Source: an archaeon (GTDB lineage: Archaea; Iainarchaeota; Iainarchaeia; Iainarchaeales; GCA-2688035). From it: 7,166 nucleotides of DNA. This document shows positions 5,664 to 7,166 of this stretch, one piece after another (the first letter of the stretch is position 1; each line of letters starts with the position of its first letter). The stretch is from positions 1 through 7,166 of the forward strand of contig JASLNX010000109.1 of the NCBI GenBank assembly GCA_030745815.1. Reading direction: 5' to 3'. A model generated the notes under the pieces. That model was not told the DNA's origin. It ran no database searches and saw only the letters and a list, made by a program, of their open reading frames with translations. The position numbers and the translations under genes were made by a program.

Positions 5664-6472
5664 ATTTTTCCAAAATCCACGGCCTTGGAAACGATTTTGT
5701 GGTTGTTAACGAACTCAAAGGCGAACTTGTTAAGGACAAAGTAGGCTTTGCCAAAAAGTTCTGCAATAGGAATTTAGGGGTTGGAAGCGACGGCGTACTT
5801 TTTTTATGTAGCGATGAAGCGGCTGATTTTAGAATGCGCATTTTTAACTCAGACGGCAGCGAGGCCGAAAACTGCGTTAACGGATTAAGATGTGTTGCAC
5901 TGCAAAAACACCTCATTGATGGTTCAAAAAAGAACGATTATAAGATTGAAACTCTCGCAGGCCCGGTTAACGCAAAAATTCTTTCATTTGAAAACAATAT
6001 AGCTGTTGTTGAGATAGAATTTCTTGGAAAAAAAGAATTCAAAGGGAAGGACTCAGTTGAAGTTAACGGAAAAGAGTTTGAATACTTTTTTGTTGATGTC
6101 GGAAACCCACATGCAGTAATTTTTATGAAAGAGCAGGTTAAAGATTTTCCAGTTGAAGACACTGGACACAAAATAGAGTTTCATGAAAAGTTTTCGCCTT
6201 CTCGAACAAACACCGAGTTTGTAAATATTGTTTCAAAAAATGAAGTAAATATGAGAGTGCACGAAAGAGGGGCCTGTGAAACAATGGCCTGTGGGTCAGG
6301 AAGTATTGCAATAGTAATTGCTGGCGTATCCCAGGGACTTCTTGCAAAGGGAGAGTGGATTAAGGTAAATCAGCCAGGCGGAACAATTGAAATTAACTTT
6401 GATGGAGAAAATGTTATGCTAAAAGCAAAGGCAGAAAAGGTTTTTGAAGGAAAACTTGAGTGGAGTGAATAA
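5654..6472 (+). CDS. dapF: Diaminopimelate epimerase
   Basis: This cofactor-free epimerase converts LL-diaminopimelate to the meso form with two active-site cysteines acting as base and acid. It has 272 residues, the normal length, with two pseudo-symmetric halves. The N-terminal HGLGNDFVVV (9-18) and GVGSDGVLF (42-50) are standard. The first catalytic cysteine is C74 in NSDGSEAENCVNGLRC and the second is C213 in HERGACETMACGSGS; GNPHAV (150-155) and the RTNTEFVNIV strand are also present. Two positions differ from the usual family: the glycine after the first catalytic cysteine is V75, and RG-x-GET reads RGACET with C208. Both catalytic cysteines remain, so activity is expected. It lies between the aminotransferase (ten-base overlap) and lysA (one base apart), so the three are one transcript. 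Confidence 0.95.
   Translation: MEINFSKIHGLGNDFVVVNELKGELVKDKVGFAKKFCNRNLGVGSDGVLFLCSDEAADFRMRIFNSDGSEAENCVNGLRCVALQKHLIDGSKKNDYKIETLAGPVNAKILSFENNIAVVEIEFLGKKEFKGKDSVEVNGKEFEYFFVDVGNPHAVIFMKEQVKDFPVEDTGHKIEFHEKFSPSRTNTEFVNIVSKNEVNMRVHERGACETMACGSGSIAIVIAGVSQGLLAKGEWIKVNQPGGTIEINFDGENVMLKAKAEKVFEGKLEWSE
6462..6468 (+). promoter_or_regulatory. Ribosome-binding site of lysA
   Basis: GGAGTGA, five bases before the lysA ATG at 6474, is a near-perfect SD. It lies in the last codons of dapF and decides the lysA start. Confidence 0.65.
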
Positions 6473-6473
6473 A

Positions 6474-7166
6474 ATGTGGTGGGAAATTGCAGGACATTTG
6501 GACGTAAGAAACAACAGGCTTTACCTAGCTAACGTTGACGCAGGGGAGCTTGCGCAGGAATTTGGAACACCGCTTTATGTTTACAACGGAGATCGGATAA
6601 TTGAAAATTTTTCCCGCATTAAAGAAGCATTTGCTGCGGTCAATACAAAGCCAAGAATTCATTTTGCAATGAAGGCAAACTCTCACCTTGCAGTTCTACA
6701 ACTTCTCTTAAAGCAAGGTGCCTGGATTGATGCGGTTTCAGTTGACGAAGTAAGAATTGCTTTAAAGGCAGGCTTTTCAAAGGAAAAAATTCTTTTCACC
6801 GGAACAAGCGTAAGTAACAGCGAACTTAAACAGTTGTCTGGCCTAGGGGTTAGAGTAAACATTGACAGTTTTTCACAACTGAAGCGAATGAAAGAACTTG
6901 GGTTCAAAGGAGACGCCAGTATTCGGTGGAACCCAGGCGAGGGAGCAGGACACCACGAACACACAATAACTGCTGGAAAATTTATAAAGTTTGGAATACC
7001 TGAACACAGAATTGAAGAAGCTTTTAGAAAGGCAAAGCTTTTTGGAATTAATATAGTTGGGCTGCACCAGCACATTGGATCAGGCTGGCTTGGAAAGGAT
7101 GTTAAGGTTTTTCTTGAGACAGTTGACAAAACAATCGCTGTTGCAAAAAAAGCAGAGGAACTTCTT
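6474..7166 (+). CDS. lysA: Diaminopimelate decarboxylase (right edge truncated)
   Basis: This PLP enzyme of the alanine racemase-like fold III decarboxylates meso-diaminopimelate to L-lysine, the last step of the pathway. The frame is open to the window edge; 231 residues are visible, a little over half of the usual length of about 400-420. The substrate-binding N-terminal segment FGTPLYVYNGDRI (30-42) is followed by the PLP lysine K67 in HFAMKANS, AVSVDEVRIALKAGF (87-101) and LFTGTSVSNSEL (107-118). IRWNPGEGAGHHEHTITAG then leads to KFGI, and GLHQHIGSGW (197-205) carries the conserved His of the family's GLHCHIGS motif. The catalytic cysteine and the C-terminal beta domain lie beyond the edge. 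It starts one base after the dapF stop with a strong SD, so it belongs to the aminotransferase-dapF-lysA operon. Confidence 0.95.
   Translation, partial: MWWEIAGHLDVRNNRLYLANVDAGELAQEFGTPLYVYNGDRIIENFSRIKEAFAAVNTKPRIHFAMKANSHLAVLQLLLKQGAWIDAVSVDEVRIALKAGFSKEKILFTGTSVSNSELKQLSGLGVRVNIDSFSQLKRMKELGFKGDASIRWNPGEGAGHHEHTITAGKFIKFGIPEHRIEEAFRKAKLFGINIVGLHQHIGSGWLGKDVKVFLETVDKTIAVAKKAEELL

Noticed and set aside
6683..7129. Open frame of 148 codons on the - strand
   Set aside because: Antisense to lysA, whose conserved motifs run continuously through this stretch.

Overview
The window looks like chromosomal DNA from an archaeon with a small, tightly packed, AT-rich genome. The clues are archaeal-style TATA (box A) elements close to start codons, operon-leading genes without a Shine-Dalgarno (SD) site next to internal genes that have one, an archaeal-type riboflavin synthase (RibC) relative, and membrane-anchored proteins built from extracellular beta-sandwich (CARDB/DUF1616-like) domains. 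A DAP-type lysine pathway with bacterial-looking enzymes in this setting fits a DPANN archaeon such as a Diapherotrites/Iainarchaeum relative. That placement is an inference, not something I can prove.

Layout. (1) Positions 1-213, + strand: the end of a small membrane protein cut by the left edge. (2) Positions 239-1753, - strand: a 504-residue single-pass membrane protein with a PEGA/carboxypeptidase-regulatory-like domain followed by about three Ig-like repeats. (3) A divergent promoter region (1754-1842) drives that gene leftward and a two-gene + strand unit rightward: a 139-residue membrane-anchored DUF1616-like protein (1843-2262) and, overlapping it by four bases, a 144-residue divergent relative of archaeal riboflavin synthase (2259-2693). 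(4) After a 5-base convergent junction come dapA (2699-3598) and dapB (3598-4356) on the - strand, transcribed dapB then dapA. (5) A 107-base divergent control region (4357-4463). (6) On the + strand, a fold-type I aminotransferase (4464-5663), dapF (5654-6472) and lysA (6474 to the right edge, truncated).

How the genes work together. DapA condenses aspartate semialdehyde with pyruvate, DapB reduces the product to tetrahydrodipicolinate, and the aminotransferase supplies the amino group, either directly to LL-diaminopimelate (DapL type) or through a succinylated intermediate (DapC type). DapF epimerises LL- to meso-diaminopimelate, and LysA decarboxylates that to lysine. If the aminotransferase acts directly, the five genes are a complete route from aspartate semialdehyde to lysine in two back-to-back operons sharing one promoter region. 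The left half is a separate neighbourhood of cell-surface proteins plus a RibC-like protein of unknown role. There are no RNA genes, mobile elements, CRISPR arrays or long repeats that I can support.
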